A stretch of 45,428 nucleotides of DNA from the NCBI RefSeq assembly GCF_014698835.1, contig NZ_JACJTU010000055.1, positions 1 to 45,428 of the forward strand, written 5' to 3'. The notes under the pieces were generated by a model. The model was not told the origin of the DNA. It searched no databases and was given only the letters and a program-made list of their open reading frames with translations. Position numbers and translations under genes: made by a program. Source of the stretch: Nostoc paludosum FACHB-159. GTDB taxonomy: Bacteria > Cyanobacteriota > Cyanobacteriia > Cyanobacteriales > Nostocaceae. This document shows, one piece after another, positions 1 to 7,342 of the stretch (position 1 is its first letter; the number at the start of each line of letters is the position of its first letter).

Positions 1-107
1 TTCAGTTGCAATTAATCCTGGCTGAAGCGTAATTATAGTTGCAGTTAATCCTGGTTTGAAAATCTCTTGATTGCAGGTTTGAGCGATTAGTATTGCAGGT
101 CGTTACA
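1..107. mobile_element. Left arm of a split 214-bp palindromic MITE-like element
   Basis: Bases 1-107 are the reverse complement of bases 45322-45428 except for four mismatches (positions 44, 45, 58 and 63). Read from its outer tip at 107, the element starts TGTAACGACC. Immediately outside it (108-113) lies GTTATG, which is CATAAC on the minus strand, and the same 6 bp flanks the other arm at 45316-45321, as a target site duplication would. Each arm holds two pairs of direct repeats, CCTGCAAT twice and CCAGGATTAA(C/T)TGCAACT twice, resembling paired transposase-binding sites. No transposase is present, so the element is non-autonomous. If the molecule is circular, the arms abut with no spacer. 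Confidence 0.85.
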
Positions 108-229
108 GTTATGAGGAACTGACCAGTCTTATCCCATAAAGTTTCGCCTACCTTTTCGCCTGTTTTTTCCAAAGCCTTAGTCGCAATGACAGTCGCAATG
201 GCGATCGCACCAGCAGTTAATGGTTCCAT
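108..229 (-). pseudogene. 5' half of a small cyanobacterial protein gene interrupted by the end palindrome
   Basis: The minus-strand frame starts at ATG 229-227 after a GAGG ribosome site, with TATAAA (257-262) further upstream as a possible -10 box. It encodes about 40 native residues beginning MEPLTAGAIA and rich in Ala, Thr and Lys, then runs into the inverted-repeat arm and stops there (2-4). The missing 3' half is at the other end of the window (45039-45321). Removing both arms and one CATAAC copy gives one 132-residue frame. The N-terminal segment is a hydrophobic or amphipathic helix of a type I associate with small cyanobacterial proteins encoded beside STAND/NLR genes; its function is not established. 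In a circular molecule the gene would lie just upstream of the NB-ARC gene ending at 40737. Confidence 0.8.
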
Positions 230-359
230 GTACTACCTCGTCAGCGCAGCCTTCTATTTATACCACATGGTTTTGAGTGTGAATTCCGTAGTTACACGTA
301 TGGGCTAATTCGTGTAATGCTGACACAGTTGTTTGAAATCACGTTTCAACAGCAAATTT

Positions 360-1094
360 TTACCGCCGTCTAGAGTTAGGATCTGTCCCTAAATTTTTCT
401 CAACCCGTTGAAGCTTGGTATTAGTCCAGCCAGTCTGCTTCAAAATCTTCTGTAGAGACTCAGTAGTTTCAACAGGGGTGGGTATTGGGGTAATGTGTGA
501 ATAAAACCAAAACAGAATAAAAAATGTAACGGGAGAGACAAGCCAGATAATAAAAGCTCTACCCCAACCTCTAGCGACTGATTCCGCGTCTTTTTGGTTC
601 AATAGAGAAATCTTCGCCTGAATCTCGTTCAATTGTTCTTGCAACGGTTGGCTCAATGTCTCTGGTTGCCTTGGGGAGGTATTGTTCAAATTCTCGGAGA
701 GTTTGGTTAAGCTCGTCAATTGCTTGAGCTGTTGCTGCGACGTTAGATTTAATGCGCTCAAGGCTGTCCCTAGCTGACTGCAACTGTTCGCTAGATTTTT
801 GATGTTCTCCGTGTGGTCGGCTTGAATCTTCAATTGCTCCGCCGTCAGTTGACTCCATTCGTTTAACTCATCTTGTAAATTTTCAAATAATAATTTCCAA
901 TCATTGGGTGCAGTTTCTGTCAACTGCGCCAAATAACCGATGTACTGCACTAACCTAAAAGCTGGGTCATCCTGTTTCATCCCAGAATCCATAGCAAACC
1001 GCAGCACTTTCGCTTGAAATTCTGGCGGCTTTTCTGACAGCAACCTATCTAAATGAGATACTCCGCCATTACCGTTACCATTTGCGATCGCCAT
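360..1094 (-). CDS. Membrane-anchored cyanobacterial plasmid protein (DUF6753-like)
   Basis: This 244-residue protein has an N-terminal helical domain (about 12-60, LDRLLSEKPPEF...), a long helical coiled-coil-like stretch (about 60-170) rich in Gln, Leu and Ser, one strong membrane segment (about 180-198) and a short basic tail. It resembles a family common on Nostoc plasmids that I know as DUF6753; I assign this from the N-terminal pattern only. Its start codon overlaps the stop of the ParA-like gene by one base (TAATG), so it is the third gene of a leftward operon. One inference is that it anchors the ATPase or the plasmid to the membrane, as expected of a third component beside a StbB/VirC1-like ATPase. 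The function is unproven. Confidence 0.75.
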   Translation of the reverse strand: MAIANGNGNGGVSHLDRLLSEKPPEFQAKVLRFAMDSGMKQDDPAFRLVQYIGYLAQLTETAPNDWKLLFENLQDELNEWSQLTAEQLKIQADHTENIKNLANSCSQLGTALSALNLTSQQQLKQLTSLTKLSENLNNTSPRQPETLSQPLQEQLNEIQAKISLLNQKDAESVARGWGRAFIIWLVSPVTFFILFWFYSHITPIPTPVETTESLQKILKQTGWTNTKLQRVEKNLGTDPNSRRR

Positions 1095-1870
1095 TACTCT
1101 AGCCCCAATTGCACAGCAGCCTTAGCAAACTCAGTTTCAACCGTATCAATCCAGCCATAAACTCTCGATTGATTACTCAAACTGAAATCTTCATGCTCTA
1201 ACGCTTCCCTGAACGTTAGATCCTTCGAGTCAATCAAATCAAAAATATCGTCATATAACTCAGGCAATAAAAGTTCAATTGCCCCCAATGCTTCTACAGA
1301 TTGTTTCACCTTAGAATTGTTGTAGCGAGTAAATTTGTGTTCATCACCCCAGTAAAGATTTTTCACAACCACATAATCAACACGGTCGCCACAGAAATCT
1401 ACCAGCCGTTTTAACTGCAAAACACTATCCTTTACCCGACCCAAAACCGATACCATAGTGATGCGATAACCCAAACGCTGGGCATTCTGAAAAAGAAAAA
1501 TATCCTTCGCCACCGACTCAAAATACTCAGCAGCCCCAGCAGGCAAATCCACCAGAGAAACTTTAGGAGAAAGACGCTTCAAATCATCCTGCAAAGCATC
1601 AGCACCACCGCGCTGATTAAGTTTCAACCCTGACACCCCAGGAGCCACCTTATTGTAATGCCGATAAAGCTGAGGATTCGACTGGTCACATTCGTAAGCA
1701 ATACAGTTAATATTTCTGTGACGATAAATATCAAGCAGAATTCGAGCAACGACACTTTTACCAGTCCCGCCCTTATCACCAGTGACCAAAACTAATCGCC
1801 CAACAGTTTTTGGCTCATTATTCGGTTTTTGGTCAGCCGAATCAGTCGATTCTTTTGCTTTAACTACCAT
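1094..1870 (-). CDS. ParA/MinD-superfamily ATPase, VirC1/StbB-like
   Basis: The protein has 258 residues with a ParA-type deviant Walker A motif, KGGTGKS (33-39), after a short disordered N-terminus. An aspartate-rich switch follows in SLVDLPAGA (around 106-114). The chain is longer and less conserved than canonical ParA. A true parAB pair exists elsewhere (9539-11250), so this ATPase probably has a different job. It lies in a three-gene operon facing the mobilization genes across the probable oriT. That position matches StbB of R388 or VirC1 of Ti plasmids, ATPases that help place plasmid or transfer DNA in the cell. The role is inferred from layout; the ATPase family is clear. It begins one base after the upstream stop. 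Confidence 0.85.
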   Translation of the reverse strand: MVVKAKESTDSADQKPNNEPKTVGRLVLVTGDKGGTGKSVVARILLDIYRHRNINCIAYECDQSNPQLYRHYNKVAPGVSGLKLNQRGGADALQDDLKRLSPKVSLVDLPAGAAEYFESVAKDIFLFQNAQRLGYRITMVSVLGRVKDSVLQLKRLVDFCGDRVDYVVVKNLYWGDEHKFTRYNNSKVKQSVEALGAIELLLPELYDDIFDLIDSKDLTFREALEHEDFSLSNQSRVYGWIDTVETEFAKAAVQLGLE

Positions 1871-2398
1871 TTATAAATCCTCATCTGATATCAATTGAGG
1901 CACAAAAGCAGGGCGAGAGGAATTTTGATACTCACTGCCGTTACTATCAGAGATTTTTTGAGCCGTTTTAGTGTTTGTTGAGTTTGTTGAGTTTGATGAA
2001 GCGGATTTTGATTTTGCTTGTGATTTCGACTCAGGTTTTTTGGCAGATTGAGTATTGCTTCGTGTTCTGTCAGAATTCTCGCTCTGAAGAGGCTCATCAA
2101 TAACTGGAGTATTGCTATCCTCAAGACTCGGAGTAGAAGAAGGCTTTTTGCGCGTAGACCTTTTAATATCGTTAAGTAAATAACGGATACGTTCGGGACT
2201 GATATTGATATCCAAAGGGGCTAAAGTTTTAGACACTTCCTCGTAGCTATAGCCCAGACGAAGTACCCGTTCAATTTGACGGCGCATTTTTCTAATAGCC
2301 TCTCGTGCCGGAATATCATCTAATTCCTTAGCATTTAAAGCCCGTAAAGCATCAAGAGCCTCTGGAATCTTCGACTTAGGAATATTATCTTTAGTCAC
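1871..2398 (-). CDS. Putative DNA-binding first gene of the Stb-like operon
   Basis: This 175-residue protein has an ordered N-terminal part (1-85) and a very low-complexity C-terminal half rich in Ser, Lys, Asn and Thr. The ordered part includes GYSYEEVSKTLAPLDINISP followed by ERIRYLLNDI, which looks like a helix-turn-helix that scores region by region (Y/F-E-E-V-x-x-x-L ... I-S-x-x-R-I-R-x-L-L). Adaptor or accessory proteins of plasmid relaxosomes and StbA-like proteins have this type of architecture. The gene is first in a leftward operon followed directly by the ParA-like ATPase. Its start sits at the edge of the oriT candidate, where three TAACG repeats (2514, 2544, 2556) could be its binding sites. 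The assignment is an inference; no named family was recognised with certainty. Confidence 0.7.
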   Translation of the reverse strand: MTKDNIPKSKIPEALDALRALNAKELDDIPAREAIRKMRRQIERVLRLGYSYEEVSKTLAPLDINISPERIRYLLNDIKRSTRKKPSSTPSLEDSNTPVIDEPLQSENSDRTRSNTQSAKKPESKSQAKSKSASSNSTNSTNTKTAQKISDSNGSEYQNSSRPAFVPQLISDEDL

Positions 2399-2854
2399 AA
2401 AGAGTAAAAACCCAATTAATGTCTATGTTTAAAACTTTACTTTCCCTTGAAGCATCTATCTAAAGACAGGTAATTATCAATGCAACAAATAGTTAAGAGA
2501 CAGCAACAGATATTAACGTAAATGATTGAAGAGTGATTAGTAATAACGTGTAAGATAACGAGAAAACAGTTAATCAAAAATAAATCACACAGTTATCAGT
2601 AAGAATTGACCATGCCTAAGAAGCGCGTGATGAGTAGCTCGTTTTCGTAGCAGTAGCCGCACTTCTTTCTGCTGTGTCCCCACGCTGGCAGTTGCCCCCA
2701 TCCTTCCCTCTCCCGCCCGCGTCTGGTTTGGAGCAAGCCATGCCTACCCCTGCGGGGTGCCGTCGCTGCGCTCGGCTCGGCAGGCTTGCCAAAGGGGGAG
2801 GTATCCCCGCTTTGGAAACCCCCTCAAAGAGTTGCCCATCATTTGGTTTGACTT
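2399..2854. other. Divergent non-coding region, oriT candidate
   Basis: 456 bp separate the Stb-like operon from mobC. The left part is AT-rich with three TAACG direct repeats (2514-2520, 2544-2550, 2556-2560). The right part (about 2640-2830) is unusually GC-rich and contains a short CCCC-TGC-GGGG stem near 2750 and a longer imperfect stem-loop at 2789-2815. MOBP relaxases usually nick in such a region directly upstream of their own operon, so this is where I would place the origin of transfer. I could not identify a nick-site consensus with confidence. A 62-codon rightward frame here (2674-2862) has biased, non-conserved composition and is not called as a gene. Confidence 0.55.
2789..2815. 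repeat. Stem-loop in the oriT candidate
   Basis: CCAAAGGGGGA is followed by a GGTA loop and TCCCCGCTTTGG, forming an 11-12 bp stem with one bulged base. It sits about 40 bp before the mobC start. It could be the inverted repeat recognised by the relaxase, or a hairpin limiting read-through. There is no T-run, so a simple terminator is less likely. Confidence 0.6.
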
Positions 2855-3253
2855 ATGCCTAAGCGTTCTTCTCAGTCACTCATCCGCACCAAAATGTTGC
2901 AAGCGCGATTCAGCCCAATTGAGTATGAAATGATTCGCTCGAAAGCAGAAGATGCGAGCATGAGCTTGGCAGAGTTGACAAGACGTTGTGTATTACTGCG
3001 GCCAATCCCACCACCACCGCCGCGACTGGGCAGAGTTACCGTTGCCACTTACCTAGAACTTTCTCGCATCGGCAACAATATCAACCAACTGGCCAAAGCC
3101 ACCAACACTGCCATTAAAATGCAGCTGCCACCACCGGCATCGCCAGAACTATTACAAGAACTTCTAGAACTGCTACGACACTGCCAACGAGAAATAGCCA
3201 ATACCTTCATCGAAGAATCGGAGGAGGAAACAGATGATTGGCAACCAGACTAA
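2855..3253 (+). CDS. mobC: MobC-like relaxosome accessory protein
   Basis: This 132-residue protein has a basic N-terminal ribbon-helix-helix-like segment (about 10-50, with F-S-x-x-E-Y-x-x-I) and the MobC signature YLELSRIGNNINQLAKATN (about 66-84). A C-terminal helix and acidic tail follow. MobC proteins bind oriT and help the relaxase melt and nick DNA. The gene overlaps the relaxase start by 20 bp, a usual arrangement for translational coupling. Proline-rich residues 50-57 form a linker between the two parts. The family assignment is firm from the GNNxNQxAK motif and the neighbour. Confidence 0.9.
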   Translation: MPKRSSQSLIRTKMLQARFSPIEYEMIRSKAEDASMSLAELTRRCVLLRPIPPPPPRLGRVTVATYLELSRIGNNINQLAKATNTAIKMQLPPPASPELLQELLELLRHCQREIANTFIEESEEETDDWQPD

Positions 3254-4412
3254 AGGGCGAGGATTCCGCGGACTACTGGACTATCTCGAAAAGCAAGAAG
3301 ATGCCAAACTCATTGGTGGCAACATGGGTGGCAACGATGCCATAGCACTGGCCAGAGAATTTAAAATTTCCCGACAACTAAACCCAGAAGGCGACAGAGT
3401 AGTGTACCACGCATCACTGTCACTACCACACGGCGAGCGGCTAGACGATGCAACCTGGAACGAAATCGCCAACCGCTACCTTGAAGAGATGGGATTTGAC
3501 AGCAACCAGTATGTAGTCTACAGACACAGCAACACTGAACATGACCACGTACATATTTGCGCCAGCCGCATTCGTTTAGATAACGGGAAGATTGTACATG
3601 ATGGCTGGGATTACAAACGCAGTGAAACTATTATTCGGCAGCTTGAAAAAGATTATGGCTTACAACAAACCCCCAGCAGCCATGAGAAATTATCGCGCAA
3701 CCCAAGTATTGGGCAACAAAGACGCTTAGAAAGAGAACAACAAGAATACATTAGTGGCGATCGCCCAACACCTCAAGAACGCCCCATCAAACAACAGCTT
3801 CAGGAGCTAATCGACCGCGCCACCGCAGATAACCCGACAATGCCCCAACTGATTGAACGGCTCCAAATAGAAGGTGTGAAAGTTCGCCACGGTCTAACAC
3901 GCAATGGTAAAAGTAAGGGCATCTCATACTCATGGAAAGACCAGCAGTTTAGCGGCACACATTTGGGAGCAGCTTATACATTCCCCGGATTGCAGAAACA
4001 CAAAGGAGTTAACTACCAACCAAAACGCGACGACGCACGCATTATTTCACTGCTGTTAAATCCTGCCAAACCAACACAACAGTCAAAACCAGTTGAATCA
4101 TTTAAATCTAAGGAGCATCAAGAGAACGCTGAACAAGAACCTCAAAATCAACCTGAACTGAACCACTGGCAGCAGAGATATCAACAGCTATCACTGACTC
4201 TGAAGCTAACAGCACTGTCACCCAACGACCGGGATAGAAAAATCATTTGCCATTTAATCAACCAAGAACAATCAGTTCAAGATATCAAAGACATCATCAA
4301 AAATGGTTCAATACAGCGCACCCAATCAGAATTCAAACAGTTAGTGGAATTGGCAATAGATGAGTCAGAGAAACAAGAACAAAAGCCCATTCGACGCGGA
4401 TTGAGCAGATAA
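3234..4412 (+). CDS. MOBP-type relaxase/mobilization nuclease
   Basis: The protein has 392 residues. The N-terminal relaxase domain (PF03432-like, about 1-165) shows motif I in GRGFRGLLDYLEK, with Tyr17 as candidate nucleophile, and the metal-binding motif III HSNTEHDHVHI (His98, His105, His107). It would cleave one strand at oriT and stay covalently attached during transfer. The middle region (about 190-260) resembles the accessory DNA-binding segment of cyanobacterial relaxases (VRHGLTRNGKSKGISYS), and the C-terminus is Gln-rich. No primase or helicase domain is fused. It is translationally coupled to mobC and followed by a coupling protein gene, forming a mobilization operon. The subfamily call within MOBP/MOBV is less certain than the relaxase call. 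Confidence 0.92.
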   Translation: MIGNQTKGRGFRGLLDYLEKQEDAKLIGGNMGGNDAIALAREFKISRQLNPEGDRVVYHASLSLPHGERLDDATWNEIANRYLEEMGFDSNQYVVYRHSNTEHDHVHICASRIRLDNGKIVHDGWDYKRSETIIRQLEKDYGLQQTPSSHEKLSRNPSIGQQRRLEREQQEYISGDRPTPQERPIKQQLQELIDRATADNPTMPQLIERLQIEGVKVRHGLTRNGKSKGISYSWKDQQFSGTHLGAAYTFPGLQKHKGVNYQPKRDDARIISLLLNPAKPTQQSKPVESFKSKEHQENAEQEPQNQPELNHWQQRYQQLSLTLKLTALSPNDRDRKIICHLINQEQSVQDIKDIIKNGSIQRTQSEFKQLVELAIDESEKQEQKPIRRGLSR

Positions 4413-4444
4413 ATCAACCACCAAAAAAACTGAGAGGCATTTCC

Positions 4445-5125
4445 ATGAGCTCTAGCCCAGACCATCCTCAACCAAAACGCACCTCTGCCCAAAAACAAGA
4501 GCAAGAACCAGATTTAACAATTGAGCAGTTAAGACTCATCCAGCAGCAGTCAACGGTTAACCAACAGAACAACCAGCTTCAATCACAAAAACCTGACCCC
4601 GAAACCGATAAACGAACCGACCCTCAAGAACTCAACAAACACGCTAACTCTCCCAAGCTGGGCAAAGAATTTGGATACCTCCCAGCTTCTTATTATTTAG
4701 AACCTGCTTCAGAGCAGATTCCCGGCTTAGGAGACAAGGGAAAGAACATCACCCCAGCAGGTTTAGCAGTATTCGGCCGACTAGGGCTTGACCTCACAAA
4801 ATCAGACCCAGCCCCAGAACGCCCCACATTAGATTCGAGGCTGGCAGCAATTCGCGCTCAACGCGACTCCTTGAGTACACCCCCAACACCAGAACCAGAA
4901 CAAATAAAGCAGGGGAGTAAAGAAGCAGAGAACCAAGAGAAAAACTTGGATGAAAATCTCCCCTTAAACTCAACACTCCTACAGCCCAGCAGTCCAGATG
5001 CAGAAACCCACCAGGAGCGCGTTGACCCCTCAAAGATGACCTTAGACGAACGCATCGCACATAACAGGGCGAAAAGTGCAACACCAGAACAATCCAAACA
5101 AATTAATCAAGACTTAAATCGGTAA
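4445..5125 (+). CDS. Disordered protein of the mobilization operon
   Basis: This 226-residue protein is dominated by Gln, Pro, Glu and Lys and is predicted to be mostly disordered. One more ordered stretch lies around residues 73-120 (LGKEFGYLPASYYLEPASEQ and the following LGDKG...AGLAVFGRLGLDL). A short repeated theme, LDSRLAAIRAQR (about 129-140) and LDERIAHNRAKS (about 200-211), may be two copies of a short peptide that binds a partner. I do not recognise a family. It lies between the relaxase and the coupling protein and probably connects or regulates them. Start ATG 4445 follows GAGAGG (4431-4436). Confidence 0.75.
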   Translation: MSSSPDHPQPKRTSAQKQEQEPDLTIEQLRLIQQQSTVNQQNNQLQSQKPDPETDKRTDPQELNKHANSPKLGKEFGYLPASYYLEPASEQIPGLGDKGKNITPAGLAVFGRLGLDLTKSDPAPERPTLDSRLAAIRAQRDSLSTPPTPEPEQIKQGSKEAENQEKNLDENLPLNSTLLQPSSPDAETHQERVDPSKMTLDERIAHNRAKSATPEQSKQINQDLNR

Positions 5126-5131
5126 GAGCAA

Positions 5132-6715
5132 ATGTTTGGTCAAAATCAACAACCTGACCCATCAGCTTTAGTAGGCTTGGGCATAGCATTTTTCTTCGGT
5201 GCTGTAGCTTACGGTATAGCTAAAATCAGCGGGCCTATTTTCCCTATGATGCTCTGTGGTATCTATGTATCGTCGGTTGCTACTAGTAAAGAACTGGCAT
5301 TAAAAATTGGTCTAGGGATATCCGCAATTGAACTGCTACTCACACCTTTTGTAGGTTGGCAGAACTTTTGGAGCTACAACTTAATTTTGGGCTTAGTGCT
5401 TGCGGTGATTCCAGAAAGATTGGTGTCGGGAGTTGTGCGCGGTTCCCAACTGCAAACACCAAAACAGCTACAGAAACAACTGCGTCACAAAGAACAAGTG
5501 ATGCAAAGAAAGCAGCAAACGCCACCGCCGACACTTCCCAAATTAGAAATTGCAGATATTCAACTACCAGACGACCTAGCGCCATTATCATTTCTGTTCT
5601 TGGGTTCCCCCGGTTCCGGCAAGACCCAAGCCATTTTAAAAATGCTTGACATTATGCGCCAGCGCCCAGACTACCGCGTTATCTGCTTGGACAGGTCAGG
5701 CGAAATTTTGGAAAAATTCAGCGATCGCAATACCCTAATCTACAACCCCAGAGACAGCAGAACAGTTCACTGGAGCCACCGCAGCGAAGGGATTGATTTT
5801 GAAACTATAGCCGCTGGTTTAATTCCTCCCAACCCAGATGCCAAAGATCCGTTTTGGAATGAAGCCGCCAAAGGGTTGTTGTCTGATTTGTACGCCCAAA
5901 CATATAACAACGCTGAAGTTTGGGAGATGATGGCCAAAAGACCCTTGCAAGATTTAAAAGACTTACTGACTGGGACATTAAGCGCCACTTACCTAGAAGC
6001 AGAAAACACAGCCGCAGGCATTAAAAGTTCAGCCATTAACTATCTGCGATTCTATAAAGTCCTAGCTGACAATCAAGCCACAGCTAACTTTTCTTGGAGT
6101 CGATGGGGAAGAGAAGATGATCCGCGCTGGATATTCTTACCGATATTTGAAAATGAGGCTGAACTCTTTAAACCTCTGTACACAATGGCATTTTCATTAA
6201 TGCTCAGGGGACTGTTGAGCAATGAGAACCACCACATCAAAACCGTGATTTGCATTGACGAACTCTCAGCACTGGGTAAGCTGGTTGGTTTAGAGCGTTT
6301 ATTAGCAGAGGGGCGGAAGTTCTCAGGTATCGGAATGCTCGGTACTCAACTTACAGGACAGATAGCCAACATTTACGGGGAGTACGGGATGCAAACCATC
6401 CTCCAGGGCTGTTGCACCAAACTCATCCTTAATTGCCGGGATTACAACACGGCTGAATTATGCTCCAAATTGATTGGTGGACAGGAACGCTTAGAAACGA
6501 CTCAAGGCAGAAGTAGTAACAGCTGGTTCAGTGAAACACGTTCTGTTAATCAGCAAATACGAGAAACTTTTGCTGTACTACCCAGTGAGTTGCAAGCACT
6601 GCCACCCCTGGAAGGATATTTATTAATTGCTGATGGTACAAAACCAGCAAGAGTCAAAGTAACCCCAACAGACTATGCTCCCAAAGCTCCGAGATTTGTA
6701 GATGCTGCTATTTGA
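5132..6715 (+). CDS. VirD4/TraD-type coupling ATPase
   Basis: The protein has 527 residues. Membrane helices occupy the N-terminus (about 12-32, 36-50 and 62-95). A RecA-like motor follows, with Walker A GSPGSGKT (158-165) and Walker B VICIDE (372-377), then a conserved segment LGTQLTGQIANIYGEYG. The DPFWNEAAKGLL segment (about 239-250) is typical of TraD/TrwB-like coupling proteins. It would bring the relaxosome to a type IV secretion channel and pump DNA. The window encodes no VirB4, VirB6 or other channel parts, so the plasmid appears mobilizable rather than self-transmissible. It starts 6 bp after the upstream stop and is followed immediately by a small exported protein. Confidence 0.92.
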   Translation: MFGQNQQPDPSALVGLGIAFFFGAVAYGIAKISGPIFPMMLCGIYVSSVATSKELALKIGLGISAIELLLTPFVGWQNFWSYNLILGLVLAVIPERLVSGVVRGSQLQTPKQLQKQLRHKEQVMQRKQQTPPPTLPKLEIADIQLPDDLAPLSFLFLGSPGSGKTQAILKMLDIMRQRPDYRVICLDRSGEILEKFSDRNTLIYNPRDSRTVHWSHRSEGIDFETIAAGLIPPNPDAKDPFWNEAAKGLLSDLYAQTYNNAEVWEMMAKRPLQDLKDLLTGTLSATYLEAENTAAGIKSSAINYLRFYKVLADNQATANFSWSRWGREDDPRWIFLPIFENEAELFKPLYTMAFSLMLRGLLSNENHHIKTVICIDELSALGKLVGLERLLAEGRKFSGIGMLGTQLTGQIANIYGEYGMQTILQGCCTKLILNCRDYNTAELCSKLIGGQERLETTQGRSSNSWFSETRSVNQQIRETFAVLPSELQALPPLEGYLLIADGTKPARVKVTPTDYAPKAPRFVDAAI

Positions 6716-6732
6716 CAATTGAGAGGGTGCAA

Positions 6733-7257
6733 ATGATGTTTATGTCTCGTGGTCTTTTAGCCAAAGCTTGTATCTTGGGCTTGTTAGTTGGGTCGTTGAC
6801 TGAACTACCCAAAAATTATGCAAATTCCCGTCAATCCAAAATCGAACATTTATTGTCACAGACTGATAGTAAACGCCAATCCTCACCAGCAGTAAGAGCA
6901 ACAGCCGAGAATGAACTGCTAAGAGAGGCTAATATTAGTGACAACAATGAGGCGATCGCTATTTATCAGCAGATGCTTAAAGTTAATCCCAATTCTGCCA
7001 AAGCACATTTTCTCTTGGCTAAAATTCAACTACTTAATTGGTTCTATCAGCAAAGAAAGCAGCCAGTAGGAGCTAAACTCAAGCAGACAGGGTTGAACCA
7101 TTTAAAAACAGCCACATATTTGTATCAAAGGCAAGGAGATACTGTAACGGCGGCACAGTTGCAAAAAGTATACAGTCAGGTGGAACAGGAAATAGACCCA
7201 AGACAATGGCTATTTCCAGAATGGCACTACATTAATGTTCAGCTTTCAACGCAGTAA
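6733..7257 (+). CDS. Small exported TPR-like protein
   Basis: I prefer the ATG at 6733 (preceded by GAGAGGG) over a TTG at 6712 that overlaps the upstream stop. The protein is about 174 residues. An N-terminal hydrophobic segment (MSRGLLAKACILGLLVGSL) looks like a signal peptide or anchor. The mature part has a helix pair with a TPR-like pattern (EAIAIYQQMLKVNPNSAKAHFLLAKIQL starts such a pair) and a second helical pair before a short tail. It is the last gene of the mobilization operon. TPR proteins often act as assembly factors; a role in coupling or in the cell envelope is possible but not shown. Confidence 0.75.
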   Translation: MMFMSRGLLAKACILGLLVGSLTELPKNYANSRQSKIEHLLSQTDSKRQSSPAVRATAENELLREANISDNNEAIAIYQQMLKVNPNSAKAHFLLAKIQLLNWFYQQRKQPVGAKLKQTGLNHLKTATYLYQRQGDTVTAAQLQKVYSQVEQEIDPRQWLFPEWHYINVQLSTQ

Positions 7258-7342
7258 GAACTTAAACGTTAAGACCAATGAAATGAAGCAAAACGCTACA
7301 TTTTAAATATCCAAGCTTGACAAAGTATTACGGGTGTAAATT

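Noticed and set aside
2674..2862. 62-codon rightward frame before mobC
   Set aside because: Pro/Gly/Ala-rich, lies in the GC-rich hairpin region of the oriT candidate and overlaps mobC; no ribosome site.
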